64,000 bases of DNA from an uncultured Bacteroides sp. Its GTDB lineage: Bacteria > Bacteroidota > Bacteroidia > Chitinophagales > Chitinophagaceae. Made by a program: the position numbers and the translations under genes. The DNA lies in contig CABHOP010000089.1 in assembly GCA_902168085.1 (NCBI GenBank), forward strand, positions 62,001 to 126,000, written 5' to 3'. Below the pieces are notes generated by a model. The model saw only the letters and a list, made by a program, of their open reading frames with translations. It was not told the DNA's origin and searched no databases. Of this stretch, positions 28,501 to 36,015 are shown in pieces; within the stretch, counting starts at the first letter, position 1, and each line of letters begins with the position of its first letter.

Positions 28501-30566
28501 GGGTCTTTTTGTGTCAGGTCGGCTGTGGCGTTCAACTGCAGTATCGCATTAGGGTCATTAGATGTAAGCGATAATTCACCTGCTTTCTGCGCCATCTTAC
28601 CATCAAAACTGATGGCGCTGTAGTTATAGCCCATCAGCATAGCTTGCTGTATCTTACCGTTAAGCACGGTGTTCATGCTATTGATGTCAAAGCTTTGTCC
28701 GCGTGCGGTTATTACAGCTGTAATAGCTCCCATTACGCTATCCTGTCGTAGTATCTTGCCTACATTCAGGTTACGCGTGTTTATATACAGGTCATATTTT
28801 TCTTCCCCTTTGCCGGGAGACATATATACATAGCCCTTCAGTGTAGCAGCACCATCGCTACTGACTACTATCATATCGGTTTTATAGTCCTGCAGAGTGC
28901 CCGACACGAGGCCGGTAGTATAGAAGGTGTTGGGAACCCTTACCTGTTGTAACGCTTCTTTAGGCACAAATGCAGATACGTCTTTTGCTGACGATTGCAG
29001 GCGTAGGATGTTCAGGTTGTAATTTATCTTGTTGGATTCCGGCAGGCCGTTCAGCTTTCCTTTCACATGCAACAGTGTATTGTTCAGTCCTTGCAGGTAA
29101 AACTTGTTGATGTCAAGTTGGTTTAATGCACCGCTCAATATAACTTCCAGTTTCAATTGATCATTCCCATACTTTCTAAACAGGTCTTGCTTGCGTAGTT
29201 TAGGAGCAAATATCAATATATCTTTCAGGCCAACCACGCTCTGCTTCAGGTTTACCTTCAACAGTATATTGCCCAGTTGTGTTTGCAGGCTATCCAGCGA
29301 TGTATAGTAAACTTCCAGCCCGTCCTGCAATGTAGTGCTAGGTGTCTTCAGGTACAAATTACGCAGGTAGCCGCCATGCAGGTGATAGGCAAAGTTTGTT
29401 TTAAGTTCCTGCAAGTCGAACCCGCTTTTTTCCTGTACGGCTAAATGATTGATGTTGCCAAGAATAGAATCAGCGCTATACAATATCTTGTTTGCATTCA
29501 GTGCAAGGTTGCGGATGTCAAGATGTGCATAGTCCATGCCATATTGCTGACGTGGCTTATTCTCATCATCCATTACAAAGTTTACGCCATTCAGTTGCAG
29601 ATCACTGGCCAGTATCCGCCAGTTCGATTGCGGCAGCGTGTCTACTACCACCTCCACTTTCTCCGGCAGTTGCGACTGTTTGCCCATTACTACTCTTACC
29701 GTAGTACCTTGCAGCAGTAGCTTTTCAACATCACCCTTCTGCGCTGCTAGATCAAAACTCCGGGCTTTTCCTTTTAGTGCCCCCAGCTTCACATCCAGCA
29801 GAAACTTATCCATATTGTCCCCATATACAAAATCGATGTTTTGCAGGTCTATATCATCTGCCACCAGGTACAGGGGCGTAGGTGCTGTTGATGTGTCCGG
29901 TTCTTTAGGTAGGTAAGAAGTGTCTTGTACAAAGCTGGTTTGCAGTCCCTTTACATAGAGCTCCTTTACATGAAAGCTCATGTCATCCAGGTTCAGCTTT
30001 TTCATTTTTAGTTGCAATTCACGCAGGTTCACAACCAGGTCTGTACCACCGGTTTTGTCATTGAAGCGGGCATGTATATCGCGCAGCAGCACTTTATTTA
30101 CATCAATGGTAAAACCACCACCTGAGGTATCTTTAGGTTTTTCTTCTTTGGCAGGCTTAGGGTCTTTCCCGGCAAATGCATTGATGATATAGGTGAAGTT
30201 GTAGTTAGTGTCAGGTGCTACCCGGTATACATGTGCATTTACGCCTTCCAGTGTCAGTTGCTGCACATCCAGTTTGCTGCTTAGTAGTTTCAGCATATTC
30301 ACATTTACCCGCAAGTGCCTTACAGACAATAAAGTATCCTTCGATTGGTCCCTGAAAAGCACATCGCGTAGCACTATATATTTGGGCAATCCATACCCCA
30401 GTTCACCTATCTTGACTTCCGTTTTTAGCTTGTTTTCCAGAAAAGCAACTACCTTATCGCGCACAAATCTTTTTCCCGGGCCGGTATTCAGCCATACCAC
30501 CACTATTAACAAGAGTGTTAATATGCTGCCTAAAACGTATAGGAATATTCGTAAAGCTTTGCGCAT
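25548..30566 (-). CDS. tamB: TamB (AsmA-like, DUF490) envelope protein
   Basis: A 1672-residue protein with one N-terminal membrane anchor (LRIFLYVLGSILTLLLIVVV) and an extremely long series of beta strands, the pattern of bridge-like lipid-transport proteins of the AsmA/TamB group. The C-terminal DUF490 domain contains the typical LNTTINPDGTIGLAGTYEL, IVFSGDPMDAEVNITA and PFDVLLKMKGPLLKPELSF stretches. TamB spans the periplasm and is implicated in phospholipid transport to, and protein insertion into, the outer membrane. A short basic tail (RKRNRQIESKQDNKKG) follows. It is transcribed ahead of tamL with a 2-base gap. Confidence 0.93.
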   Translation of the reverse strand: MRKALRIFLYVLGSILTLLLIVVVWLNTGPGKRFVRDKVVAFLENKLKTEVKIGELGYGLPKYIVLRDVLFRDQSKDTLLSVRHLRVNVNMLKLLSSKLDVQQLTLEGVNAHVYRVAPDTNYNFTYIINAFAGKDPKPAKEEKPKDTSGGGFTIDVNKVLLRDIHARFNDKTGGTDLVVNLRELQLKMKKLNLDDMSFHVKELYVKGLQTSFVQDTSYLPKEPDTSTAPTPLYLVADDIDLQNIDFVYGDNMDKFLLDVKLGALKGKARSFDLAAQKGDVEKLLLQGTTVRVVMGKQSQLPEKVEVVVDTLPQSNWRILASDLQLNGVNFVMDDENKPRQQYGMDYAHLDIRNLALNANKILYSADSILGNINHLAVQEKSGFDLQELKTNFAYHLHGGYLRNLYLKTPSTTLQDGLEVYYTSLDSLQTQLGNILLKVNLKQSVVGLKDILIFAPKLRKQDLFRKYGNDQLKLEVILSGALNQLDINKFYLQGLNNTLLHVKGKLNGLPESNKINYNLNILRLQSSAKDVSAFVPKEALQQVRVPNTFYTTGLVSGTLQDYKTDMIVVSSDGAATLKGYVYMSPGKGEEKYDLYINTRNLNVGKILRQDSVMGAITAVITARGQSFDINSMNTVLNGKIQQAMLMGYNYSAISFDGKMAQKAGELSLTSNDPNAILQLNATADLTQKDPAVNAVLNIDSADLQALKLYKDELRVRANITANMPKLNADYPEGDIIINKPTIAMSGQRYFLDSLYISSKPTADSGQNIIVNADAVYALITGQTPLSQIGNVIQDHIGRHYKIGNDTAKVTPTPADYNLNIVATVQDRPLLHVFLPTLENMDTIRINAGITPRNLFLDVNAPQVALAGIRIDSAKANVNGTDTALTYNITVAKVDHPQIQLWHTNANGNLSGNTITANVSIADSAKKERFALNANLQQEANEQVLQLGNGLILNYKTWQVSQPNKIVFGPQGFYAQNLSISNGNEAISVTSEPPQFNALLNVNIRNFFLSNITEIIQKDTLLANGILNTQLQVRNISTAPEASGTLQIKDLSVFADTIGNLDVTLKDASANEIIAQANIKGNGNDIVLAGTYFPKPVNGNNFDMKLDINTLNLKSIEGITMHNVRNSSGNLKGNLLIKGATSSPKITGDIRTENLTTTISMLGAAFRMPDERIQFTNDGIVFDNFEIYDSLNNKGTISGKITTQDYKDMTLGLRVRAKNWQVLNSTPQDNKLFYGKLVISSNLNIKGTPTTPAIDGNLTIHDTTKFTVVVPETQPGIEEREGVVEFVDMDDTNRYKVLMPKDTIPKIAFKSAAELNVNIGIEKNAEFNVIIDQATGDFLRVRGEASLNTTINPDGTIGLAGTYELKKGSYQLNYNFIKRRFDIQDGSTIVFSGDPMDAEVNITAAYNANIPPYDLVEKQVSDPAQLNFYKQRLPFDVLLKMKGPLLKPELSFDIVLPEEKKYRASADVITLVQGKLAELRNNPSELNKQVFAVLVLNRFVSDNPFESGAGGQSAEFIARQSASRFLSEQLNQFANQLISGLELNLDLESSEDYTTGEKRNRTDLNVSASKRLLNDRLTVTVGNNFELEGQNQNTNQNTSLMPGNLAADYQLTPDGRYMVRIYRRDELENIIEGYVVETGVSFIVTVEYNRFKNLFRKRNRQIESKQDNKKGVSN

Positions 30567-30839
30567 GAGGATGTTGATAAACTACTACAAAAAAATTATA
30601 CCGCTATGGTTTTCAATCTATGGGAATAAAATTTTTATATGAATTGATATTTATAGGAAAAAGCATACAAATATTTCGCAATAAACAATTGGATACAGAA
30701 AAGAGCGAGGTGATGGCAGAAAAAGTAGCAATAGGGGTGAGGCTAAAGCTATTTTATGTTTTAAAAAGAAACTTGTGCGGGCGGTGAGAATGTATACCGG
30801 GCTATGTTTACAACGGAAGATTAGCTATATTATCATAAT

Positions 30840-30867
30840 ATTAAGTTAGGGTTAACTGTCTGCAAAC
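30840..30867 (+). promoter_or_regulatory. phased hexamer repeats upstream of the DUF47/PhoU-like gene
   Basis: ATTAAG (30840), GTTAAC (30851) and GCAAAC (30862) start exactly 11 bases apart. The GTTAAC-N5-GCAAA pair also occurs before the duplicated secreted proteins. A fourth copy at 30873 is poor (CTGATA). Confidence 0.45.
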
Positions 30868-30893
30868 TGCTTCTGATAAGGTTTTCAGCCTGT

Positions 30894-30901
30894 TACATTT
30901 G
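30894..30901 (+). promoter_or_regulatory. -7 box of the DUF47/PhoU-like gene
   Basis: TACATTTG, an exact TAnnTTTG match, 17 bases before the ATG. There is no -33 TTTG at standard spacing, consistent with activator dependence (inference). Confidence 0.5.
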
Positions 30902-30918
30902 CTACAAATCTGTGTGGC

Positions 30919-31557
30919 ATGATTTCCCTGCAAAAGATATTTTTACCCGAAGGTTATAAGTTTTTTAAGCTGTTTGATATGGTGGCTGATAATCTTGTGC
31001 ATATGGGTGATATATTTTATACCGCCATTTACAAGCCCGAAAAGCCCTTCCAAGCTTATGTGCAAATGTTGGATAAGTACGAAAGAGATAATGATGAGCT
31101 TACCCACAAACTGTTTATAGAACTTGGCCGCAACTTTATAACGCCTTACGACAGGGAAGATATCCACTACATGGCAAAGGGACTGGACGATATAGCCGAC
31201 CTGAACTTTGGCATCATTCGCCAGATGAATAGTTATGGCCTTACAGAGCCGGTGAATATTACCAAATACGTAGCAGGTGAGTTCAAACACCTGGTAGAAT
31301 TGCTAAGCGGTGCAGTAAAGAAATTGAGCGATAAACGCAATTTAGCTGCACTTGGCGATACCTGTGTAGAAATGAAAAAGATCATCGCAACCTGCGATAC
31401 TAGGGTAGATGCGGCTATCTACGGCCTTTTCCCCAGCGAGACGGATGTTGTGGGCATCATTAAATGGATGGAGCATTTTGAACTGCTGCAGGTGCTTATG
31501 GAAAAATGTGAAAACGTAGTACATACAATAGAATCCATCATCATAAAATATGGTTAG
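30919..31557 (+). CDS. DUF47 (PhoU-like) protein
   Basis: A 212-residue all-helical protein of the DUF47 family, distant relatives of PhoU. They are usually encoded beside Pit-type phosphate permeases and thought to regulate phosphate uptake. Typical features are the start FKLFDMVADNLVHMGDIFY, the acidic helix DREDIHYMAKGLDDIADL and the ending VVHTIESIIIKYG. No transporter gene lies next to it here: a terminator follows immediately and tamB is divergent upstream. Phased TTAAC-type repeats and a -7 box precede it, which may reflect phosphate-dependent control (inference). Confidence 0.85.
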   Translation: MISLQKIFLPEGYKFFKLFDMVADNLVHMGDIFYTAIYKPEKPFQAYVQMLDKYERDNDELTHKLFIELGRNFITPYDREDIHYMAKGLDDIADLNFGIIRQMNSYGLTEPVNITKYVAGEFKHLVELLSGAVKKLSDKRNLAALGDTCVEMKKIIATCDTRVDAAIYGLFPSETDVVGIIKWMEHFELLQVLMEKCENVVHTIESIIIKYG

Positions 31558-31581
31558 AGAGTACACATCATCGCAATGAGG

Positions 31582-31605
31582 AGCCCCGTACGGGGCTTTT
31601 TTTAT
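31582..31605 (+). terminator. terminator of the DUF47 gene
   Basis: AGCCCCGTACGGGGCT is a perfect 16-base palindrome, directly followed by TTTTTTATTTT. Confidence 0.88.
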
Positions 31606-31611
31606 TTTACC

Positions 31612-31642
31612 TTGATAAAAGGATACAAATGGGATATTTTTG
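31612..31642 (+). promoter_or_regulatory. promoter of the LMW phosphatase-hisS pair
   Basis: TTG (31612-31614), 20 bases, then TATTTTTG (31635-31642). The box ends 8 bases before the ATG at 31651, so the mRNA would be leaderless or nearly so. Confidence 0.6.
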
Positions 31643-31650
31643 CTACGGTT

Positions 31651-32106
31651 ATGCGGATATTAATGGTTTGCCTGGGAAATATTTGCCGGTCGCCGATAGC
31701 AGAGGGTGTCATGCGACACAAAATAGCCCAGCACGGGTTGGATTGGACGGTAGCTTCTGCCGGTACAGAGTCGTATCATATAGGCGAGGCACCGCACCGC
31801 CATTCGCAAAAGGTATGCACTACTTATGGGGTAGATATCTCTGCACAGCGTGCCCGGAAATTTACTGCTGCTGACATTAACAAATATGACAGGGTGTATG
31901 CCATGGCTGTCGATGTGTATGAAGAAATCAAGCATATAGCTGGCCGCAATACCAACCTTGACAATGTGCATTTGTTTCTTAACGAACTGCACCCCGGTAG
32001 TGATGCATCTGTGCCCGACCCATGGTATGGCAATGAAGACGGCTACTTGCCGGTATACCAGATGATAGAACAAACCTGCAATGCCATAATAGAAAAATAC
32101 AAGTAA
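31651..32106 (+). CDS. low-molecular-weight protein-tyrosine phosphatase
   Basis: A 151-residue cytoplasmic phosphatase with the P-loop VCLGNICRSP near the N-terminus (nucleophile Cys7) and the general-acid Asp in VPDPWYG. Such enzymes remove phosphate from tyrosines, often on polysaccharide-export kinases, though some act on small molecules. The open frame extends to 31576 across the upstream terminator and promoter; the ATG at 31651 (MRILMVCLGN) gives the normal family start and length. It is followed after 9 bases by hisS, so both are probably on one transcript. Confidence 0.9.
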   Translation: MRILMVCLGNICRSPIAEGVMRHKIAQHGLDWTVASAGTESYHIGEAPHRHSQKVCTTYGVDISAQRARKFTAADINKYDRVYAMAVDVYEEIKHIAGRNTNLDNVHLFLNELHPGSDASVPDPWYGNEDGYLPVYQMIEQTCNAIIEKYK

Positions 32107-32115
32107 CAACAAACT

Positions 32116-33513
32116 ATGTCTAAACCATCCATACCGCAGGGCACACGCGATTTCTCACCCGCTGAGGTTCGTAAGCGCCAGTATATCTTCAATACACTCA
32201 GAAATATCTTCGAGATATATGGTTTTCAACCGCTGGAAACACCGGCTATGGAAAACCTGGCCACGCTTACCGGCAAATACGGTGAGGAAGGAGACAGGCT
32301 GATTTTTAAAATACTGAACAATGGCCTGCACGAGAAAAAGGATGCGGATAAAGAAAAGCTGAACACAGAATGGCAACGCTTGCTGGATAAGCCCGTTTCA
32401 TCGCCTGTAATTACAGAACGTGCTCTGCGTTACGATCTTACCATACCCTTTGCCCGTTATGTAGTAATGCACCAGAATGAATTGGCGTTCCCTTTTCGGC
32501 GTTACCAAATGCAGCCGGTATGGCGCGCCGATAGGCCCCAACGTGGTCGCTACCGCGAATTCTGGCAATGCGATGCAGATGTAGTAGGCAGTAATTCATT
32601 GATAAATGAAGCGGAGTTATTGTGCATTTACCAGGGCGCTTTCGCTAAGCTGTGCATGCCGCAGGTGGCTATTAAGATAAATAGCCGCAAACTATTGGCT
32701 GGCTTATCAGAACTGTGCAATGCACCTGAAAAAATGATGGACATTACTATAGCGCTGGATAAGCTGGATAAAATAGGTTGGGATGGGGTAACTAAAGAAC
32801 TGCAACAGCGCGGTATAGATAGTAATGGTATTGCGCAGATAGAAAAGATTATAAATGTAACGGGTAATAATGAAGAGAAGCTGGCTGCTTTTGAAAGCAT
32901 CATGCAGCAAAGTGCAACCGGCATGAAGGGTATTGAAGAATTAAGGCAGACATTGGCATACCATCAGCAGATAAAGGATGCCTCATGGCAGTCGGTTATC
33001 GAAGTAGATATCAGCCTGGCACGCGGCCTTAACTATTATACCGGTGTAATAGTAGAAGTGGTATGTCGTGCTGTGCAGATGGGCAGCATAGGCGGAGGCG
33101 GACGTTATGATGACCTGACGGGACTTTTTGGGCTTAAAAACTTGTCAGGTGTAGGGGTGTCATTTGGCATTGATAGAATATACGATGTAATGGAAGAACT
33201 GGACTTGTTCCCTAAAAACGCAGCTACAGGTGCAGCAGTAATGCTCACAAACTTTGGTGGTGAGAATGAGGCATATGCATTGCAGGCACTTCAAAAACTA
33301 CGTGCCGCAGACATAGCTGCAGAGATATACCCCGAGGCTGCGAAGTTTGATAAACAAATGAAGTATGCCAATAAGAAAGGTGTGCCTTATGTAATATTAG
33401 CAGGAGATGAGGAAAGACAAAAAAACCTGGTGAGCCTTAAGAATTTCCATACAGGTGCTCAGGAGATGATACATATAGAAGATGTGATAGCCATACTGAA
33501 AGGTGGGCTATGA
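32116..33513 (+). CDS. hisS: histidyl-tRNA synthetase
   Basis: A class II aminoacyl-tRNA synthetase charging tRNA-His. The 465-residue chain has family motifs ETPAMEN, RYDLTIPFARYV, QPVWRADRPQRGRYREF (motif 2), the His-binding ARGLNYYTGVI, and GGGGRYDDL (motif 3). A C-terminal anticodon-binding domain begins near residue 370. An insertion with a charged helix occurs around residues 75-90. It starts 9 bases after the LMW phosphatase stop and ends before a palindromic terminator. Confidence 0.97.
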   Translation: MSKPSIPQGTRDFSPAEVRKRQYIFNTLRNIFEIYGFQPLETPAMENLATLTGKYGEEGDRLIFKILNNGLHEKKDADKEKLNTEWQRLLDKPVSSPVITERALRYDLTIPFARYVVMHQNELAFPFRRYQMQPVWRADRPQRGRYREFWQCDADVVGSNSLINEAELLCIYQGAFAKLCMPQVAIKINSRKLLAGLSELCNAPEKMMDITIALDKLDKIGWDGVTKELQQRGIDSNGIAQIEKIINVTGNNEEKLAAFESIMQQSATGMKGIEELRQTLAYHQQIKDASWQSVIEVDISLARGLNYYTGVIVEVVCRAVQMGSIGGGGRYDDLTGLFGLKNLSGVGVSFGIDRIYDVMEELDLFPKNAATGAAVMLTNFGGENEAYALQALQKLRAADIAAEIYPEAAKFDKQMKYANKKGVPYVILAGDEERQKNLVSLKNFHTGAQEMIHIEDVIAILKGGL

Positions 33514-33537
33514 TTTTATAAATAATTATATAATAGA

Positions 33538-33560
33538 AAAGCCCCGACATGCGGGGCTTT
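33538..33560. terminator. bidirectional terminator between hisS and the PorG-like gene
   Basis: AAAGCCCCG and CGGGGCTTT form a 9-bp stem with loop ACATG and A/T-rich flanks on both sides, between convergent genes. Confidence 0.85.
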
Positions 33561-33581
33561 ATATTTTTGTAGCAGCATTGC

Positions 33582-34457
33582 CTAGCGGAAGGCCGGGCAG
33601 TTTGCTTGCCAGTATCTTTTTACGTTACCAAATGATTTCAGGTAAACGGTAACCGTTACGTTACCAAACCAATACCAGTCATTAGCTTTACTATCACCAC
33701 GCTGGAATTTGAAGTTAGGATAATCCTGGTTGCCTTCTTGTTTCTTCTGCCACCAGTCGCCCCTTTCATCTGAACGGAAAGACAGGTCAACAGCTTGCTG
33801 GCCTTTATAAGCCCTTAAAGTATCCAGGTTTACATATGTTTTGCTTACATCATCCAGGTAGTCGGTATTTGTATAGCGGAAACCAAGTTCTGTAGTAATA
33901 AAGAAGGTTTTGCCCACAAAGAATTTAAGACCACCACCTATCGGGAAGGCAATGTTTACAGTTTTGTATTCTTTACGGTCAGGATAAACCGGGATGCCCT
34001 GTCCTTCAGTGCCTAAAGCGCGCAGGTAAACCTTCTCACCCCTAGCTCCATCGGTATACGGGTTGAAGTGGAATAACGATAAACCGGCAAAGATATAAGG
34101 CGATACTTTTGCCCTGTCAGATTCTACCTGCAACAGGTTCAGCTCAAACCCGCCATGTATTTCAAACAGGTTGGAAGCGAAACGCAGGTTACGCTCCTGT
34201 TTTACCTGTATTTCAGACAGGCTGTCGGCAGCCGTGACACTTGAAAATGCAGCGCCAAAACGAACACCTACACGTGGATTGAAGAAATATTTATATGCAA
34301 CACCGGCCATTGGCCTGTATCCGTAATTCGGAAACATTTTATCCTGCAGATCGCCATAATAGTTTGCAACACCGGCACTTAGACCTATTTCGTGATGCGA
34401 CTGGGCGAAGGTAGTAAACGGCGCGAGCAGAGCTAAGGAGAGTATAAAACGTTTCAA
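33582..34457 (-). CDS. PorG-like (DUF6089-type) outer-membrane beta-barrel protein
   Basis: A 291-residue protein with a signal peptide (LALLAPFTTFAQ), then the SHHEIGLSAGVANYYGDLQD start, VSPYIFAGLSLFHFNPY, FPIGGGLKFFVGKTFFITTE and GFRYTNTDYLDDVS. These resemble DUF6089/PorG proteins of the T9SS outer-membrane ring. An eight-stranded barrel is likely. Whether it is the true PorG or one of several related barrels cannot be settled here; no other T9SS machinery gene is nearby, although a T9SS cargo is encoded at 4783-8247. The C-terminal end (GNVKRYWQANCPAFR) is unusual for a barrel terminus. Confidence 0.7.
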   Translation of the reverse strand: MKRFILSLALLAPFTTFAQSHHEIGLSAGVANYYGDLQDKMFPNYGYRPMAGVAYKYFFNPRVGVRFGAAFSSVTAADSLSEIQVKQERNLRFASNLFEIHGGFELNLLQVESDRAKVSPYIFAGLSLFHFNPYTDGARGEKVYLRALGTEGQGIPVYPDRKEYKTVNIAFPIGGGLKFFVGKTFFITTELGFRYTNTDYLDDVSKTYVNLDTLRAYKGQQAVDLSFRSDERGDWWQKKQEGNQDYPNFKFQRGDSKANDWYWFGNVTVTVYLKSFGNVKRYWQANCPAFR

Positions 34458-34673
34458 AGCTAAAAGTTTTGTTAACAGATATAACCGAAAGATAAAAACA
34501 ATTTTCGAAAAACAAAACCCGCTAATATATACTATCCAAATATATTAAATGACTGCCAATGTATTATTGCCTGCCATGTAAGTCATGTGTCATTTTTTGT
34601 CATAAGATATGATGGCAAATTAATATGGTTTTTAATCTGCTTTTAATGAATGTAGAACTACGGGCGGAAACCT

Positions 34674-34681
34674 TATTTTTG
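34674..34681 (+). promoter_or_regulatory. -7 box of tyrS
   Basis: TATTTTTG, an exact TAnnTTTG match, 21 bases before the tyrS ATG. The -33 region is unclear. Confidence 0.55.
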
Positions 34682-34702
34682 CGCTCATTATTATTATAAT
34701 AG

Positions 34703-35980
34703 ATGGATCTTATCAAGGAATTTCAGGAAAGAGGGCTTATACAGGATATAATGCCGGGTACGCAAGAGCAGCTGAACAAGGAAATGACCTCCGGCTACGT
34801 GGGTTTCGACCCTACAGCCGATAGTCTGCACGTAGGCCACTTGTTGCCGGTTACTATATTAATGCGTTTGCAAAGGGCAGGGCATAAGCCTTATGCGCTG
34901 GTAGGCGGTGCCACAGGTATGATAGGTGATCCTTCAGGCAAATCGGCAGAACGCAACCTGCTGGATAAAGAAACCCTGCAAAAGAACGTGGATGGCATCC
35001 GCGCGCAACTGGAAAAATTCCTTGATTTTAAAGCGGATACACCTAATGCCGCTGTATTGGTAAATAACTACGACTGGTTTAGAGATTATAATTTCCTCGA
35101 TTTCATCCGCGAAGTCGGTAAGCACATTACCATCAGCTATATGATGTCGAAAGATTCGGTACAGAAACGCCTGGAAACGGGTTTGTCATTTACCGAGTTT
35201 ACCTATCAGTTGATACAGGGTTACGATTTTTACTACCTGAATAAAAATCATAATGTAAAATTACAGATGGGTGGGGCCGATCAGTGGGGCAATATTGTAA
35301 CCGGCACAGAGCTCATACGCCGTAAAGGTGGCAGCGATGCTTTTGCCGCTACCTGCCCATTGATAACCAAAAGTGATGGCACTAAGTTTGGCAAAAGTGA
35401 AGGCGGCAATGTATGGCTCGATCCGGAGCGCACCTCGCCCTACCAGTTCTACCAATTCTGGCTGAAACTGGCTGATGATGATGCTGAACGCATGACATTG
35501 ACCTTCTCTTTCAAGACAGTAGAAGAAATAAAAGCACTCATTGAAGAGCATCAGCAAGCACCTCACCAACGCAAGCTGCAGAAAGCATTGGCAGAAGAGT
35601 TGACAACATTAGTACACAGCGCTGAGGACCTGGCTTTTGCACAGAAAGCATCTGAAATTCTTTTCGGACAGGCTGCGGTAGATACTTTGCGCTCATTGAA
35701 TGAGAAACAACTACTGGAAGTAATGGATGGCGTGCCACAGGTAACCGCTACTAAAGATAGCCTGGTAGAAGGGCTCGATGTGCTGGCCTTCCTGGCTGAA
35801 AGTGGTGTATTCCCATCGAAAGGGGAAGCCCGTAAAATGGTGCAAGGCGGTGGTGTAAGCATCAATAAAGAAAAGGTAACTGCGATAGACCATAAACTGA
35901 CGGCAGAACACCTGCTGAATGGTAAATATATGCTGGTACAGCGCGGTAAATCGAACTATACGCTGGCTATCTTCAACTAA
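34703..35980 (+). CDS. tyrS: tyrosyl-tRNA synthetase
   Basis: A class I synthetase charging tRNA-Tyr. The 425-residue length is typical of bacterial TyrRS. The HIGH motif is HVGHL, within [13 protein letters not shown]. Tyrosine-binding residues lie in [12 protein letters not shown] and [11 protein letters not shown]. The KMSKS loop is KFGKSEG. A C-terminal S4 RNA-binding domain ([19 protein letters not shown]) completes it. The cytochrome gene promoter starts about 20 bases downstream. Confidence 0.97.
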   Translation: MDLIKEFQERGLIQDIMPGTQEQLNKEMTSGYVGFDPTADSLHVGHLLPVTILMRLQRAGHKPYALVGGATGMIGDPSGKSAERNLLDKETLQKNVDGIRAQLEKFLDFKADTPNAAVLVNNYDWFRDYNFLDFIREVGKHITISYMMSKDSVQKRLETGLSFTEFTYQLIQGYDFYYLNKNHNVKLQMGGADQWGNIVTGTELIRRKGGSDAFAATCPLITKSDGTKFGKSEGGNVWLDPERTSPYQFYQFWLKLADDDAERMTLTFSFKTVEEIKALIEEHQQAPHQRKLQKALAEELTTLVHSAEDLAFAQKASEILFGQAAVDTLRSLNEKQLLEVMDGVPQVTATKDSLVEGLDVLAFLAESGVFPSKGEARKMVQGGGVSINKEKVTAIDHKLTAEHLLNGKYMLVQRGKSNYTLAIFN

Positions 35981-36001
35981 ACAATGCAGCCTGTATTGTG
36001 T

Positions 36002-36009
36002 TATCTTTG
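36002..36009 (+). promoter_or_regulatory. -7 box of the multihaem cytochrome gene
   Basis: TATCTTTG, an exact match, ending 6 bases before the ATG at 36016. It excludes the earlier in-frame start at 35998 and implies a leaderless mRNA. Confidence 0.55.
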
Positions 36010-36015
36010 AAGAGC

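Larger units (their letters stand above)
30567..30918. other. 352-base divergent intergenic region
   Basis: No coding ORF or RNA gene is evident. The right third contains phased repeats (30840-30867) and a -7 box for the DUF47 gene. The left part must carry the tamB promoter, but no exact TAnnTTTG box was found there. Confidence 0.5.

Noticed and set aside
34582-34603. Three GTCAT repeats upstream of tyrS
   Set aside because: Spacings are 7 and 10 bases, not helical and not tied to a -7 box; likely chance in AT-rich DNA.
34619-34647. TTAAT hexamers at 34619, 34631 and 34642 upstream of tyrS as another phased array
   Set aside because: The first spacing is 12 rather than 11, and the gap to the -7 box is 26 bases, unlike the other arrays.
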